A DNA stretch of 64,000 bases, taken from positions 51,680,203 to 51,744,202 of the forward strand of contig OY804586.1 in NCBI GenBank assembly GCA_963680875.1, in the 5' to 3' direction. Source of the stretch: Bathymodiolus brooksi (taxonomy: Eukaryota > Mollusca > Bivalvia > Mytilida > Modiolidae). Below the pieces are notes generated by a model. The model worked only from the letters and a program-made list of their open reading frames with translations, had not been told where the DNA came from and did no database searches. Numbering within the stretch: the stretch's first letter is position 1; each line of letters starts with the position of its first letter. Shown here in pieces: positions 25,093 through 39,575 of this stretch. The position numbers and the translations under genes were made by a program.

Positions 25093-27795
25093 TTAACATC
25101 TATCGACCATCATGGTCTTGATCATTGATTTATTGTTAGTAACTTAACATCTATGGACCATCATGGTCGTGATCGTTGATTTATTGTTAGTTACTTAACA
25201 TCTATGGACCATCATAGTCTTGATCCTTGATTTATTGTTAGTAACTTAACATCTATGGACCATCATGATCGTCATCGTTGATTTATTGTTAGTTACTTAA
25301 CATCTATCGTCCATCATGGTCTTGATCGTCGATTTATTGTTAGTTACTTAACATCTATGGACCATCATGGTCGTGATCGTTGATTTATTGTTAGTTACTT
25401 AACATCTATGGACCATCATGGTCTTGATCGTTGATTTATTGTTAGTAAATTAACATCTATGGACCACCATGGTCTTGATCGTTGATTTATTGTTAGTAAC
25501 TTAACATCTATGGACCATCATGGTCTTGATCGTCGATTTATTGTTAGTTACTTAACATCTATGGACCATCATGGTGGTGATCGTTGATTTATTGTTAGTA
25601 ACTTAACATCTATGGACCATCATGGTCGTGATCGTTGATTTATTGTTAGTTACGTAACATCTATGGACCATCATGGTCTTGATCGTTGATTTATTGTTAG
25701 TTACTTAACATCTATTGACCATCATTGTCTTGATCGTTGATTTATTGTTAGTTACTAAACATCTATGGACCATCATGGTCGTGATCGTTGATTTATTGTT
25801 AGTTACTTAACATCTATGGACCATCATGGTCGTGATAGATGATTTATTGTTAGTTACTTAACATCTATGGACCATCATGGTCGTGATCGTTGATTTATTG
25901 TTAGTTACTTAACATCTATGGACCATCATGGTCTTGATCGTTGATTTATTGTTAGTTACTTAACATCTATGGGCCATCATGGTCGTGATCGTTGATTTAT
26001 TGTTAGTTACTTAACATCTATGGACCATCATGGTCGTGATCGTTGATTTATTGTTAGTTACTTAACATCTATGGACCATCATAGTCGTGATCGTTGATTT
26101 ATTGTTAGTTACTTAACATCTATGGACCATCATGGTCGTCATCGTTGATTTATTGTTAGTTACTTAACATCTATGGGCCATCGTGGTCTTGATCGTTGAT
26201 TTATTGTTAGTTACTTAACATCTATGGGCCATCATGGTCGTGATCGTTGATTTATTGTTAGTTACTTAACATCTATGGACCATCATGGTCGTGATCGTTG
26301 ATTTATTGTTAGTTACTTAACATCTATGGACCATCATGGTCTTGATCGTTGATTTATTGTTAGTTACTTAACATCTATGGACCATCATGGTCGTGATCGT
26401 TGATTTATTGTTAGTTACTTAACATCTATGGACCATCATGGTCTTGATCGTTGATTTATTGTTCGTTACTTAACATCTATGGACCATCATGGTCGTGATC
26501 GTTGATTTATTGTTAGTTACTTAACATCTATCGACCATCATGGCCTTGATCATTGATTTATTGTTAGTAACTTAACATCTATGGACCATCGTGGCTTTGA
26601 TCGTTGATTTATTGTTAGTTACTTAACATCTATGGACCATCATGGTCGTGATCGTTGATTTATTGTTAGTTACTTAACATCTATGCACCATCATGGTCTT
26701 GATCGTTGATTTATTGTTAGTTACTTAACATCTATGGACCATCATGGTCTTGATCGTTGATTTATTGTTAGTTACTTAACATCTATGGACCATCATGGTC
26801 GTGATCGTTGATTTATTGTTCGTTACTTAACATCTATGGACCATCATGGTCGTGATCGTTGATTTATTGTTAGTTACTTAACATCTATGGACCATCATGG
26901 TCGTGATCGTTGATTTATTGTTAGTTACTAAACATCTATGAACCATCATGGTCTTGATCGTTGATTTATTGTTAGTTACTTAACATCTATGGGCCATGAT
27001 GGTCGTGATCGTTGATTTATTGTTAGTTACTTAACATCTATGGACCATCATGGTCTTGATCGTTGATTTATTGTTAGTTACTTAACATCTATGGACCATC
27101 ATGGTCTTGATCGTTGATTTATTGTTAGTTACTTAACATCTATGGACCATCATGGTCGTGATCGTTGATTTATTGTTAGTTACTTAACATCTATGGACCA
27201 TCATGGTCTTGATCGTTGATTTATTGTTAGTTACTTAACATCTATCGACCATCATGGTCTTGATCATTGATTTATTATTAGTAACTTAACATCTATGGAC
27301 CATCATGGTCGTGATCGTTGATTTATTGTTAGTTACTTAACATCTATGGACCATCATAGTCTTGATCCTTGATTTATTGTTAGTAACTTAACATCTATGG
27401 ACCATCATGATCGTCATCGTTGATTTATTGTTAGTTACTTAACATCTATCGTCCATCATGGTCTTGATCGTCGATTTATTGTTAGTTACTTAACATCTAT
27501 GGACCATCATGGTCGTGATCGTTGATTTATTGTTAGTAACTTAACATCTATGGACCATCATGGTCTTGATCGTCGATTTATTGCTAGTTACTTAACATCT
27601 ATGGATCATCATGGTCGTGATCGTTGATTTATTGTTAGTTACTTAACATCTATGGACCATCATGGTCTTGATCGTTGATTTATTGTTAGTAACTTAACAT
27701 CTATGGACCACCATGGTCTTGATCGTTGATTTATTGTTAGTAACTTAACATCTATGGACCATCATGGTCTTGATCGTCGATTTATTGTTAGTTAC
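25093..27795 (+). repeat. 57-unit period, copy 2
   Basis: This matches 22186-24888, with signatures at 25195 and 27337, GATAGATGATT at 25837 and the fourth linker copy at 25807-26979. It ends with the sub-block that first appears near 24640: T49A, T34C with GCTAG, GGATCATC, then two T49A units and T34C. That sub-block accompanies nearly every later signature. Differences from copy 1 include TATTGACC near 25713 and the two GATCGTTAC-region changes near 25577 and 25612. Confidence 0.85.
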
Positions 27796-30090
27796 TTAAC
27801 ATCTATGGACCATCATGGTGGTGATCGTTGATTTATTGTTAGTAACTTAACATCTATGGACCATCATGGTCGTGATCGTTGATTTATTGTTAGTTACTTA
27901 ACATCTATGGACCATCATGGTCTTGATCGTTGATTTATTGTTAGTTACTTAACATCTATGGACCACCATGGTCTTGATCGTTGATTTATTGTTAGTTACT
28001 TAACATCTATGGACCACCATGGTCTTGATCATTGATTTATTGTTAGCTACTTAACATCTATGGACCATCATGGTCTTGATCGTTGATTTATTGTTAGTTA
28101 CTTAACATCTATGGACCACCATGGTCTTGATCGTTGATTTATTGTTAGTTACTTAACATCTATGGACCATCATGGTCTTGATCGTTGATTTATTGTTTGC
28201 TACTTAACATCTATTGACCATCATGGTCTTGATCGTTGATTTATTGTTAGTTACTTAACATCTATGGACCATCATGGTCTTGATCGTTGATTTATTGTTA
28301 GTTACTTAACATCTATGGACCATCATGGTCGTGATCGTTGATTTATTGTTAGTTACTTAACATCTATGGACCATCATGGTCGTGATCGTTGATTTATTGT
28401 TAGTTACTTAACATCTATGGACCATCATGGTCTTGATCGTTGATTTATTGTTCGTTACTTAACATCTATGGACCATCATGGTCTTGATCGTTGATTTATT
28501 GTTAGTTACTTAACATCTATTGACCATCATGGTCTTGATCATTGATTTATTGTTAGTAACTTAACATCTATGGACCATCGTGGTCTTGATCGTTGATTTA
28601 TTGTTCGTTACTTAACATCTATGGACCATCATGGTCGTGATCGTTGATTTATTGTTAGTTACTTAACATCTATCGACCATCATGGCCTTGATCATTGATT
28701 TATTGTTAGTAACTTAACATCTATGGACCATCGTGGCTTTGATCGTTGATTTATTGTTAGTTACTTAACATCTATGGACCATCATGGTCGTGATCGTTGA
28801 TTTATTGTTAGTTACTTAACATCTATGCACCATCATGGTCTTGATCGTTGATTTATTGTTAGTTACTTAACATCTATGGACCATCATGGTCTTGATCGTT
28901 GATTTATTGTTAGTTACTTAACATCTATCGACCATCATGGTCGTGATCGTTGATTTATTGTTAGCTACTTAACATCTATGGACCATCATGGTCGTGATCG
29001 TTGATTTATTGTTAGTTACTTAACATCTATGGACCATCATGGTCTTGATCGTTGATTTATTGTTAGTTACTTAACATCTATGGACCATCATGGTCGTGAT
29101 CGTTGATTTATTGTTCGTTACTTAACATCTATGGACCATCATGGTCGTGATCGTTGATTTATTGTTAGTTACTTAACATCTATGGACCATCATGGTCGTG
29201 ATCGTTGATTTATTGTTAGTTACTTAACATCTATGAACCATCATGGTCTTGATCGTTGATTTATTGTTAGTTACTTAACATCTATGGGCCATGATGGTCG
29301 TGATCGTTGATTTATTGTTAGTTACTTAACATCTATGGACCATCATGGTCTTGATCGTTGATTTATTGTTAGTTACTTAACATCTATGGACCATCATGGT
29401 CTTGATCGTTGATTTATTGTTAGTTACTTAACATCTATGGACCATCATGGTCGTGATCGTTGATTTATTGTTAGTTACTTAACATCTATGGACCATCATG
29501 GTCTTGATCGTTGATTTATTGTTAGTTACTTAACATCTATCGACCATCATGGTCTTGATCATTGATTTATTATTAGTAACTTAACATCTATGGACCATCA
29601 TGGTCGTGATCGTTGATTTATTGTTAGTTACTTAACATCTATGGACCATCATAGTCTTGATCCTTGATTTATTGTTAGTAACTTAACATCTATGGACCAT
29701 CATGATCGTCATCGTTGATTTATTGTTAGTTACTTAACATCTATCGTCCATCATGGTCTTGATCGTCGATTTATTGTTAGTTACTTAACATCTATGGACC
29801 ATCATGGTCGTGATCGTTGATTTATTGTTAGTAACTTAACATCTATGGACCATCATGGTCTTGATCGTCGGTTTATTGCTAGTTACTTAACATCTATGGA
29901 TCATCATGGTCGTGATCGTTGATTTATTGTTAGTTACTTAACATCTATGGACCATCATGGTCTTGATCGTTGATTTATTGTTAGTAACTTAACATCTATG
30001 GACCACCATGGTCTTGATCGTTGATTTATTGTTAGTAACTTAACATCTATGGACCATCATGGTCGTGATCGTCGATTTATTGTTAGTTAC
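27796..30090 (+). repeat. Transitional segment with a 45-unit period
   Basis: Forty-five units introduce a CCACC-rich run: CCACC, CCACC with GATCATTG and GCTAC, CCACC, then GTTTGCTAC and TATTGACC. The signature at 29632 is 2,295 bp (45 units) after that at 27337, and the GATCATTG/GCTAC unit at 28000 recurs at 30295 with the same offset. About three units have been added around 28.9 kb relative to the linker order (CGACC with GCTAC, then two near-consensus units). A private GTCGGTTTATTG lies near 29868. Confidence 0.78.
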
Positions 30091-31620
30091 TTAACATCTA
30101 TGGACCATCATGGTGGTGATCGTTGATTTATTGTTAGTAACTTAACATCTATGGACCATCATGGTCGTGATCGTTGATTTATTGTTAGTTACTTAACATC
30201 TATGGACCATCATGGTCTTGATCGTTGATTTATTGTTAGTTACTTAACATCTATGGACCACCATGGTCTTGATCGTTGATTTATTGTTAGTTACTTAACA
30301 TCTATGGACCACCATGGTCTTGATCATTGATTTATTGTTAGCTACTTAACATCTATGGACCATCATGGTCTTGATCGTTGATTTATTGTTAGTTACTTAA
30401 CATCTATGGACCACCATGGTCTTGATCGTTGATTTATTGTTAGTTACTTAACATCTATGGACCATCATGGTCTTGATCGTTGATTTATTGTTTGTTACTT
30501 AACATCTATTGACCATCATGGTCTTGATCGTTGATTTATTGTTAGTTACTTAACATCTATGGACCATCATGGTCTTGATCGTTGATTTATTGTTAGTTAC
30601 TTAACATCTATGGACCATCATGGTCGTGATCGTTGATTTATTGTTAGTTACTTAACATCTATGGACCATCATGGTCGTGATCGTTGATTTATTGTTAGTT
30701 ACTTAACATCTATGGACCATCATGGTCTTGATCGTTGATTTATTGTTCGTTACTTAACATCTATGGACCATCATGGTCTTGATCGTTGATTTATTGTTAG
30801 TTACTTAACATCTATTGACCATCATGGTCTTGATCATTGATTTATTGTTAGTAACTTAACATCTATGGACCATCGTGGTCTTGATCGTTGATTTATTGTT
30901 AGTTACTTAACATCTATGGACCATCATGGTCGTGATCGTTGATTTATTGTTAGTTACTTAACTTCTATGGACCATCATGGTCTTGATCGTTGATTTATTG
31001 TTAGTTACTTAACATCTATGGACCATCATGGTCGTGATCGTTGATATATTGTTAGTTACTTAACATCTATGAACCATCATGGTCGTGATCGTTGATTTAG
31101 TGTTAGTTACTTAACATCTATGGACCATCGTGGTCTTGATCGTTGATTTATTGTTAGTTACTTAACATCTATGGACCATCATGGTCGTGATCGTTGATTT
31201 ATTGTTAGTTACTTAACATCTATGGACCATCATGGTCTTGATCGTTGATTTATTGTTAGTTACTTAACATATATGGGCCATCATGGTCGTGATCGTTGAT
31301 TTATTGTTAGTTACTTAACATCTATGGACCATCATGGTCGTGATCGTTGATTTATTGTTAGTTACTTAACATCTATGGACCATCATGGTCTTGATCGTTG
31401 ATTTATTGTTAGTAACTTAACATCTATGGACCACCAAGGTCTTGATCGTTGATTTATTGTTAGTAACTTAACATCTATGGACCATCATGGTCTTGATCGT
31501 CGATTTATTGTTAGTAACTTAACATCTATGGACCATCATGGTCTTGATCGTTGATTTATTGTTAGTTACTTAACATCTATGGACCATCATGGTCTTGATC
31601 GTTGATTTATTGTTAGTTAC
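30091..31620 (+). repeat. 30-unit tandem duplication, copy 1
   Basis: This 1,530-bp block begins with a GGTGGTG unit and contains the CCACC run, GTTTGTTAC/TATTGACC, GTTCGTTAC, CATCGTGG, GATATATTG near 31042, GATTTAGTG (T41G) near 31096 and ACATATATGGG near 31268. The next 1,530 bp repeat it exactly in phase. Private bases are ACTTCT near 30961 and CCACCAAGG near 31431. Confidence 0.93.
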
Positions 31621-33150
31621 TTAACATCTATGGACCATCATGGTGGTGATCGTTGATTTATTGTTAGTAACTTAACATCTATGGACCATCATGGTCGTGA
31701 TCGTTGATTTATTGTTAGTTACTTAACATCTATGGACCATCATGGTCTTGATCGTTGATTTATTGTTAGTTACTTAACATCTATGGACCACCATGGTCTT
31801 GATCGTTGATTTATTGTTAGTTACTTAACATCTATGGACCACCATGGTCTTGATCATTGATTTATTGTTAGCTACTTAACATCTATGGACCATCATGGTC
31901 TTGATCGTTGATTTATTGTTAGTTACTTAACATCTATGGACCACCATGGTCTTGATCGTTGATTTATTGTTAGTTACTTAACATCTATGGACCATCATGG
32001 TCTTGATCGTTGATTTATTGTTTGTTACTTAACATCTATTGACCATCATGGTCTTGATCGTTGATTTATTGTTAGTTACTTAACATCTATGGACCATCAT
32101 GGTCTTGATCGTTGATTTATTGTTAGTTACTTAACATCTATGGACCATCATGGTCGTGATCGTTGATTTATTGTTAGTTACTTAACATCTATGGACCATC
32201 ATGGTCGTGATCGTTGATTTATTGTTAGTTACTTAACATCTATGGACCATCATGGTCTTGATCGTTGATTTATTGTTCGTTACTTAACATCTATGGACCA
32301 TCATGGTCTTGATCGTTGATTTATTGTTAGTTACTTAACATCTATTGACCATCATGGTCTTGATCATTGATTTATTGTTAGTAACTTAACATCTATGGAC
32401 CATCGTGGTCTTGATCGTTGATTTATTGTTAGTTACTTAACATCTATGGACCATCATGGTCGTGATCGTTGATTTATTGTTAGTTACTTAACATCTATGG
32501 ACCATCATGGTCTTGATCGTTGATTTATTGTTAGTTACTTAACATCTATGGACCATCATGGTCGTGATCGTTGATATATTGTTAGTTACTTAACATCTAT
32601 GAACCATCATGGTCGTGATCGTTGATTTAGTGTTAGTTACTTAACATCTATGGACCATCGTGGTCTTGATCGTTGATTTATTGTTAGTTACTTAACATCT
32701 ATGGACCATCATGGTCGTGATCGTTGATTTATTGTTAGTTACTTAACATCTATGGACCATCATGGTCTTGATCGTTGATTTATTGTTAGTTACTTAACAT
32801 ATATGGGCCATCATGGTCGTGATCGTTGATTTATTGTTAGTTACTTAACATCTATGGACCATCATGGTCGTGATCGTTGATTTATTGTTAGTTACTTAAC
32901 ATCTATGGACCATCATGGTCTTGATCGTTGATTTATTGTTAGTAACTTAACATCTATGGACCACCATGGTCTTGATCGTTGATTTATTGTTAGTAACTTA
33001 ACATCTATGGACCATCATGGTCTTGATCGTCGATTTATTGTTAGTAACTTAACATCTATGGACCATCATGGTCTTGATCGTTGATTTATTGTTAGTTACT
33101 TAACATCTATGGACCATCATGGTCTTGATCGTTGATTTATTGTTAGTTAC
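31621..33150 (+). repeat. 30-unit tandem duplication, copy 2
   Basis: This follows copy 1 directly, with GATATATTG near 32572, GATTTAGTG near 32626 and ACATATATGGG near 32798. I see only two differences from copy 1, near 30963/32493 and 31437/32967, about 99.9% identity. It ends where a CATTGTC (G22T) unit begins at 33151. Confidence 0.93.
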
Positions 33151-36100
33151 TTAACATCTATGGACCATCATTGTCTTGATCGTTGATTTATTGTTAGTTA
33201 CTAAACATCTATGGACCATCATGGTCGTGATCGTTGATTTATTGTTCGTTACTTAACATCTATGGACCATCATGGTCGTGATCGTTGATTTATTGTTAGT
33301 TACTTAACATCTATGGACCATCATGGTCGTGATCGTTGATTTATTGTTAGTTACTTAACATCTATGAACCATCATGGTCTTGATCGTTGATTTATTGTTA
33401 GTTACTTAACATCTATGGGCCATGATGGTCGTGATCGTTGATTTATTGTTAGTTACTTAACATCTATGGACCATCATGGTCTTGATCGTTGATTTATTGT
33501 TAGTTACTTAACATCTATGGACCATCATGGTCTTGATCGTTGATTTATTGTTAGTTACTTAACATCTATGGACCATCATGGTCGTGATCGTTGATTTATT
33601 GTTAGTTACTTAACATCTATGGACCATCATGGTCTTGATCGTTGATTTATTGTTAGTTACTTAACATCTATCGACCATCATGGTCTTGATCATTGATTTA
33701 TTGTTAGTAACTTAACATCTATGGACCATCATGGTCGTGATCGTTGATTTATTGTTAGTTACTTAACATCTATGGACCATCATAGTCTTGATCCTTGATT
33801 TATTGTTAGTAACTTAACATCTATGGACCATCATGATCGTCATCGTTGATTTATTGTTAATTACTTAACATCTAAGTCCATCATGGTCTTGATCGTCGAT
33901 TTATTGTTAGTTACTTAACATCTATGGACCATCATGGTCGTGATCGTTGATTTATTGTTAGTAACTTAACATCTATGGACCATCATGGTCTTGATCGTCG
34001 ATTTATTGCTAGTTACTTAACATCTATGGATCATCATGGTCGTGATCGTTGATTTATTGTTAGTTACTTAACATCTATGGACCATCATGGTCTTGATCGT
34101 TGATTTATTGTTAGTAACTTAACATCTATGGACCACCATGGTCTTGATCGTTGATTTATTGTTAGTAACTTAACATCTATGGACCATCATGGTCTTGATC
34201 GTCGATTTATTGTTAGTTACTTAACATCTATGGACCATCATGGTGGTGATCGTTGATTTATTGTTAGTAACTTAACATCTATGGACCATCATGGTCGTGA
34301 TCGTTGATTTATTGTTAGCTACTTAACATCTATGGACCATCATGGTCTTGATCGTTGATTTATTGTTAGTTACTTAACATCTATGGACCACCATGGTCTT
34401 GATCGTTGATTTATTGTTAGTTACTTAACATCTATGGACCACCATGGTCTTGATCATTGATTTATTGTTAGCTACTTAACATCTATGGACCATCATGGTC
34501 TTGATCGTTGATTTATTGTTAGTTACTTAACATCTATGGACCACCATGGTCTTGATCGTTGATTTATTGTTAGTTACTTAACATCTATGGACCATCATCG
34601 TCTTGATCGTTGATTTATTGTTTGTTACTTAACATCTATTGACCATCATGGTCTTGATCGTTGATTTATTGTTAGTTACTTAACATCTATGGACCATCAT
34701 GGTCTTGATCGTCGATTTATTGTTAGTTACTTAACATCTATGGACCATCATGGTCGTGATCGTTGATTTATTGTTAGTTACTTAACATCTATGGACCATC
34801 ATGGTCGTGATCGTTGATTTATTGTTAGTTACTTAACATCAATGGACCATCATGGTCTTGATCGTTGATTTATTGTTCGCTACTTAACATCTATTGACCA
34901 TCATGGTCTTGATCATTGATTTATTGTTAGTAACTTAACATCTATGGACCATCGTGGTCTTGATCGTTGATTTATTGTTAGTTACTTAACATCTATGGAC
35001 CATCATGGTCGTGATCGTTGATTTATTGTTAGTTACTTAACATCTATGAACCATCATGGTCGTGATCGTTGATTTAGTGTTAGTTACTTAACATCTATGG
35101 ACCATCGTGGTCTTGATCGTTGATTTATTGTTAGTTACTTAACATCTATGGACCATCATGGTCGTGATCGTTGATTTATTGTTAGTTACTTAACATCTAT
35201 GGACCATCATGGTCTTGATCGTTGATTTATTGTTAGTTACTTAACATATATGGGCCATCATGGTCGTGATCGTTGATTTATTGTTAGTTACTTAACATCT
35301 ATGGACCATCATTGTCTTCATCGTTGATTTATTGTTAGTTACTAAACATCTATGGACCATCATGGTCGTGATCGTTGATTTATTGTTAGTTACTTAACAT
35401 CTATGGACCATCATGGTCTTGATCGTTGATTTATTGTTAGTTACTTAACATCTATGGACCATCATGGTCGTGATAGTTGATTTATTGTTAGTTACTTAAC
35501 ATCTATGGACCATCATGGTCGTGATCGTTGATTTATTGTTAGTTACTTAACATCTATGGACCATCATGGTCTTGATCGTTGATTTATTGTTAGTTACTTA
35601 ACTTCTATGGGCCATCATGGTCGTGATCGTTGATTTATTGTTAGTTTCTTAACATCTATGGACCATCATGGTCGTGATCGTTGATTTATTGTTAGTTACT
35701 TAACATCTATGGACCATCATAGTCGTGATCGTTGATTTATTGTTAGTTACTTTACATCTATGGACCATCATGGTCGTCATCGTTGATTTATTGTTAGTTA
35801 CTTAACATCTATGGGCCATCGTGGTCTTGATCGTTGATTTATTGTTAGTTACTTAACATCTATGGGCCATCATGGTCGTGATCGTTGATTTATTGTTAGT
35901 TACTTAACATCTATGGACCATCATGGTCGTGATCGTTGATTTATTGTTAGTTACTTAACATCTATCGACCATCATGGCCTTGATCATTGATTTATTGTTA
36001 GTAACTTAACATCTATGGACCATCGTGGCCTTGATCGTTGATTTATTGTTAGTTACTTAACATCTATGGACCATCATGGTCGTGATCGTTGATTTATTGT

Positions 36101-36617
36101 TAGTTACTTAACATCTATGCACCATCATGGTCTTGATCGTTGATTTATTGTTAGTTACTTAACATCTATGGACCATCATGGTCTTGATCGTTGATTTATT
36201 GTTAGTTACTTAACATCTATCGACCATCATGGTCGTGATCGTTGATTTATTGTTAGCTACTTAACATCTATGGACCATCATGGTCGTGATCGTTGATTTA
36301 TTGTTAGTTACTTAACATCTATGGACCATCATGGTCTTGATCGTTGATTTATTGTTAGTAATTTAACATCTATGGACCATCATGATCGTCATCGTTGATT
36401 TATTGTTAGTTACTTAACATCTATCGTCCATCATGGTCTTGATCGTCGATTTATTGTTAGTTACTTAACATCTATGGACCATCATGGTCGTGATCGTTGA
36501 TTTATTGTTAGTAACTTAACATCTATGGACCATCATGGTCTTGATCGTTGATTTATTGTTAGTTACTTAACATCTATGGACCATCATGGTCTTGATCGTT
36601 GATTTATTGTTAGTTAC
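33151..36617 (+). repeat. 68-unit period, copy 1
   Basis: This starts with a CATTGTC unit and a CTAAAC junction, then GTTCGTTAC, GAACC, GGGCCATGATGG, the signature at 33763, the GCTAG/GGATCATC sub-block, the CCACC run and GATTTAGTG near 35066. At 35292 a second CATTGTC/CTAAAC start introduces a shorter module with GATAGTTG, CATAGTCG, GTCGTCATCG, GGGCCATCGTGG and GGCCTTGATCATTG. Relative to copy 2 it lacks one unit near 34.87 kb and two near 35.04 kb. Its signature is damaged by a 1-bp deletion. Partial signature units (CATGATCGTCATCG and the next) recur at 36363. Confidence 0.8.
33865..33914 (+). other. 50-bp unit: single-base deletion 1
   Basis: In the third unit of the signature the usual TATCGTCC reads TAAGTCC, one base shorter. 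All unit starts downstream shift by one. The preceding junction is also altered (GTTAATTAC near 33857). No other copy of the signature shows this deletion, so it is private to this copy and probably recent. Confidence 0.95.
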
Positions 36618-39167
36618 TTAACATCTATGGACCATCATTGTCTTGATCGTTGATTTATTGTTAGTTACTAAACATCTATGGACCATCATGGTCGTGATCG
36701 TTGATTTATTGTTCGTTACTTAACATCTATGGACCATCATGGTCGTGATCGTTGATTTATTGTTAGTTACTTAACATCTATGGACCATCATGGTCGTGAT
36801 CGTTGATTTATTGTTAGTTACTTAACATCTATGAACCATCATGGTCTTGATCGTTGATTTATTGTTAGTTACTTAACATCTATGGGCCATGATGGTCGTG
36901 ATCGTTGATTTATTGTTAGTTACTTAACATCTATGGACCATCATGGTCTTGATCGTTGATTTATTGTTAGTTACTTAACATCTATGGACCATCATGGTCT
37001 TGATCGTTGATTTATTGTTAGTTACTTAACATCTATGGACCATCATGGTCGTGATCGTTGATTTATTGTTAGTTACTTAACATCTATGGACCATCATGGT
37101 CTTGATCGTTGATTTATTGTTAGTTACTTAACATCTATCGACCATCATGGTCTTGATCATTGATTTATTGTTAGTAACTTAACATCTATGGACCATCATG
37201 GTCGTGATCGTTGATTTATTGTTAGTTACTTAACATCTATGGACCATCATAGTCTTGATCCTTGATTTATTGTTAGTAACTTAACATCTATGGACCATCA
37301 TGATCGTCATCGTTGATTTATTGTTAGTTACTTAACATCTATCGTCCATCATGGTCTTGATCGTCGATTTATTGTTAGTTACTTAACATCTATGGACCAT
37401 CATGGTCGTGATCGTTGATTTATTGTTAGTAACTTAACATCTATGGACCATCATGGTCTTGATCGTCGATTTATTGCTAGTTACTTAACATCTATGGATC
37501 ATCATGGTCGTGATCGTTGATTTATTGTTAGTTACTTAACATCTATGGACCATCATGGTCTTGATCGTTGATTTATTGTTTGTAACTTAACATCTATGGA
37601 CCACCATGGTCTTGATCGTTGATTTATTGTTAGTAACTTAACATCTATGGACCATCATGGTCTTGATCGTCGATTTATTGTTAGTTACTTAACATCTATG
37701 GACCATCATGGTGGTGATCGTTGATTTATTGTTAGTAACTTAACATCTATGGACCATCATGGTCGTGATCGTTGATTTATTGTTAGCTACTTAACATCTA
37801 TGGACCATCATGGTCTTGATCGTTGATTTATTGTTAGTTACTTAACATCTATGGACCACCATGGTCTTGATCGTTGATTTATTGTTAGTTACTTAACATC
37901 TATGGACCACCATGGTCTTGATCATTGATTTATTGTTAGCTACTTAACATCTATGGACCATCATGGTCTTGATCGTTGATTTATTGTTAGTTACTTAACA
38001 TCTATGGACCACCATGGTCTTGATCGTTGATTTATTGTTAGTTACTTAACATCTATGGACCATCATGGTCTTGATCGTTGATTTATTGTTTGTTACTTAA
38101 CATCTATTGACCATCATGGTCTTGATCGTTGATTTATTGTTAGTTACTTAACATCTATGGACCATCATGGTCTTGATCGTCGATTTATTGTTAGTTACTT
38201 AACATCTATGGACCATCATGGTCGTGATCGTTGATTTATTGTTAGTTACTTAACATCTATGGACCATCATGGTCGTGATCGTTGATTTATTGTTAGTTAC
38301 TTAACATCTATGGACCATCATGGTCTTGATCGTTGATTTATTGTTCGTTACTTAACATCTATGGACCATCATGGTCTTGATCGTTGATTTATTGTTAGTT
38401 ACTTAACATCTATTGACCATCATGGTCTTGATCATTGATTTATTGTTAGTAACTTAACATCTATGGACCATCGTGGTCTTGATCGTTGATTTATTGTTAG
38501 TTACTTAACATCTATGGACCATCATGGTCGTGATCGTTGATTTATTGTTAGTTACTTAACATCTATGGACCATCATGGTCTTGATCGTTGATTTATTGTT
38601 AGTTACTTAACATCTATGGACCATCATGGTCGTGATCGTTGATTTATTGTTAGTTACTTAACATCTATGAACCATCATGGTCGTGATCGTTGATTTAGTG
38701 TTAGTTACTTAACATCTATGGACCATCGTGGTCTTGATCGTTGATTTATTGTTAGTTACTTAACATCTATGGACCATCATGGTCGTGATCGTTGATTTAT
38801 TGTTAGTTACTTAACATCTATGGACCATCATGGTCTTGATCGTTGATTTATTGTTAGTTACTTAACATCTATGGACCATCATGGTCGTGATCGTTGATTT
38901 ATTGTTAGTTACTTAACATCTATGGACCATCATGGTCTTGAACGTTGATTTATTGTTAGTAACTTAACATCTATGGACCACCATGGTCTTGATCGTTGAT
39001 TTATTGTTAGTAACTTAACATCTATGGACCATCATGGTCTTGATCGTCGATTTATTGTTAGTAACTTAACATCTATGGACCATCATGGTCTTGATCGTTG
39101 ATTTATTGTTAGTTACTTAACATCTATGGACCATCATGGTCTTGATCGTTGATTTATTGTTAGTTAC
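36618..39167 (+). repeat. 68-unit period, copy 2 (50 units)
   Basis: This begins with the CATTGTC/CTAAAC pair 3,467 bp after 33151 (68 units minus the deleted base). It keeps GTTCGTTAC, GAACC, GGGCCATGATGG, the intact signature at 37230, GCTAG/GGATCATC, GGTGGTG, the CCACC run, GTTTGTTAC/TATTGACC, CATCGTGG and GATTTAGTG near 38691. A private GTTTGTAAC lies near 37579 and CTTGAACG near 38937. It ends at the next CATTGTC start. Confidence 0.8.
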
Positions 39168-39575
39168 TTTACATCTATGGACCATCATTGTCTTGATCGT
39201 TGATTTATTGTTAGTTACTAAACATCTATGGACCATCATGGTCGTGATCTTTGATTTATTGTTAGTTACTTAACATCTATGGACCATCATGGTCTTGATC
39301 GTTGATTTATTGTTAGTTACTTAACATCTATGGACCATCATGGTCGTGATAGTTGATTTATTGTTAGTTACTTAACATCTATGGACCATCATGGTCGTGA
39401 TCGTTGATTTATTGTTAGTTACTTAACATCTATGGACCTTCATGGTCTTGATCGTTGATTTATTGTTAGTTACTTAACATCTATGGGCCATCATGGTCGT
39501 GATCGTTGATTTATTGTTAGTTACTTAACATCTATGGACCATCATGGTCGTGATCGTTGATTTATTGTTAGTTAC
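39168..39575 (+). repeat. Eight-unit lead-in module
   Basis: Eight units run from a CATTGTC unit with CTAAAC through GATCTTTG (near 39247), GATAGTTG and GGGCC to the first CATAGTCG unit of the 38-unit block. The same order is seen at 35292 and at about 46461. The CTAAAC here and that at 46511 are 7,293 bp (143 units) apart, and both are followed by the otherwise rare GATCTTTG. Confidence 0.82.
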
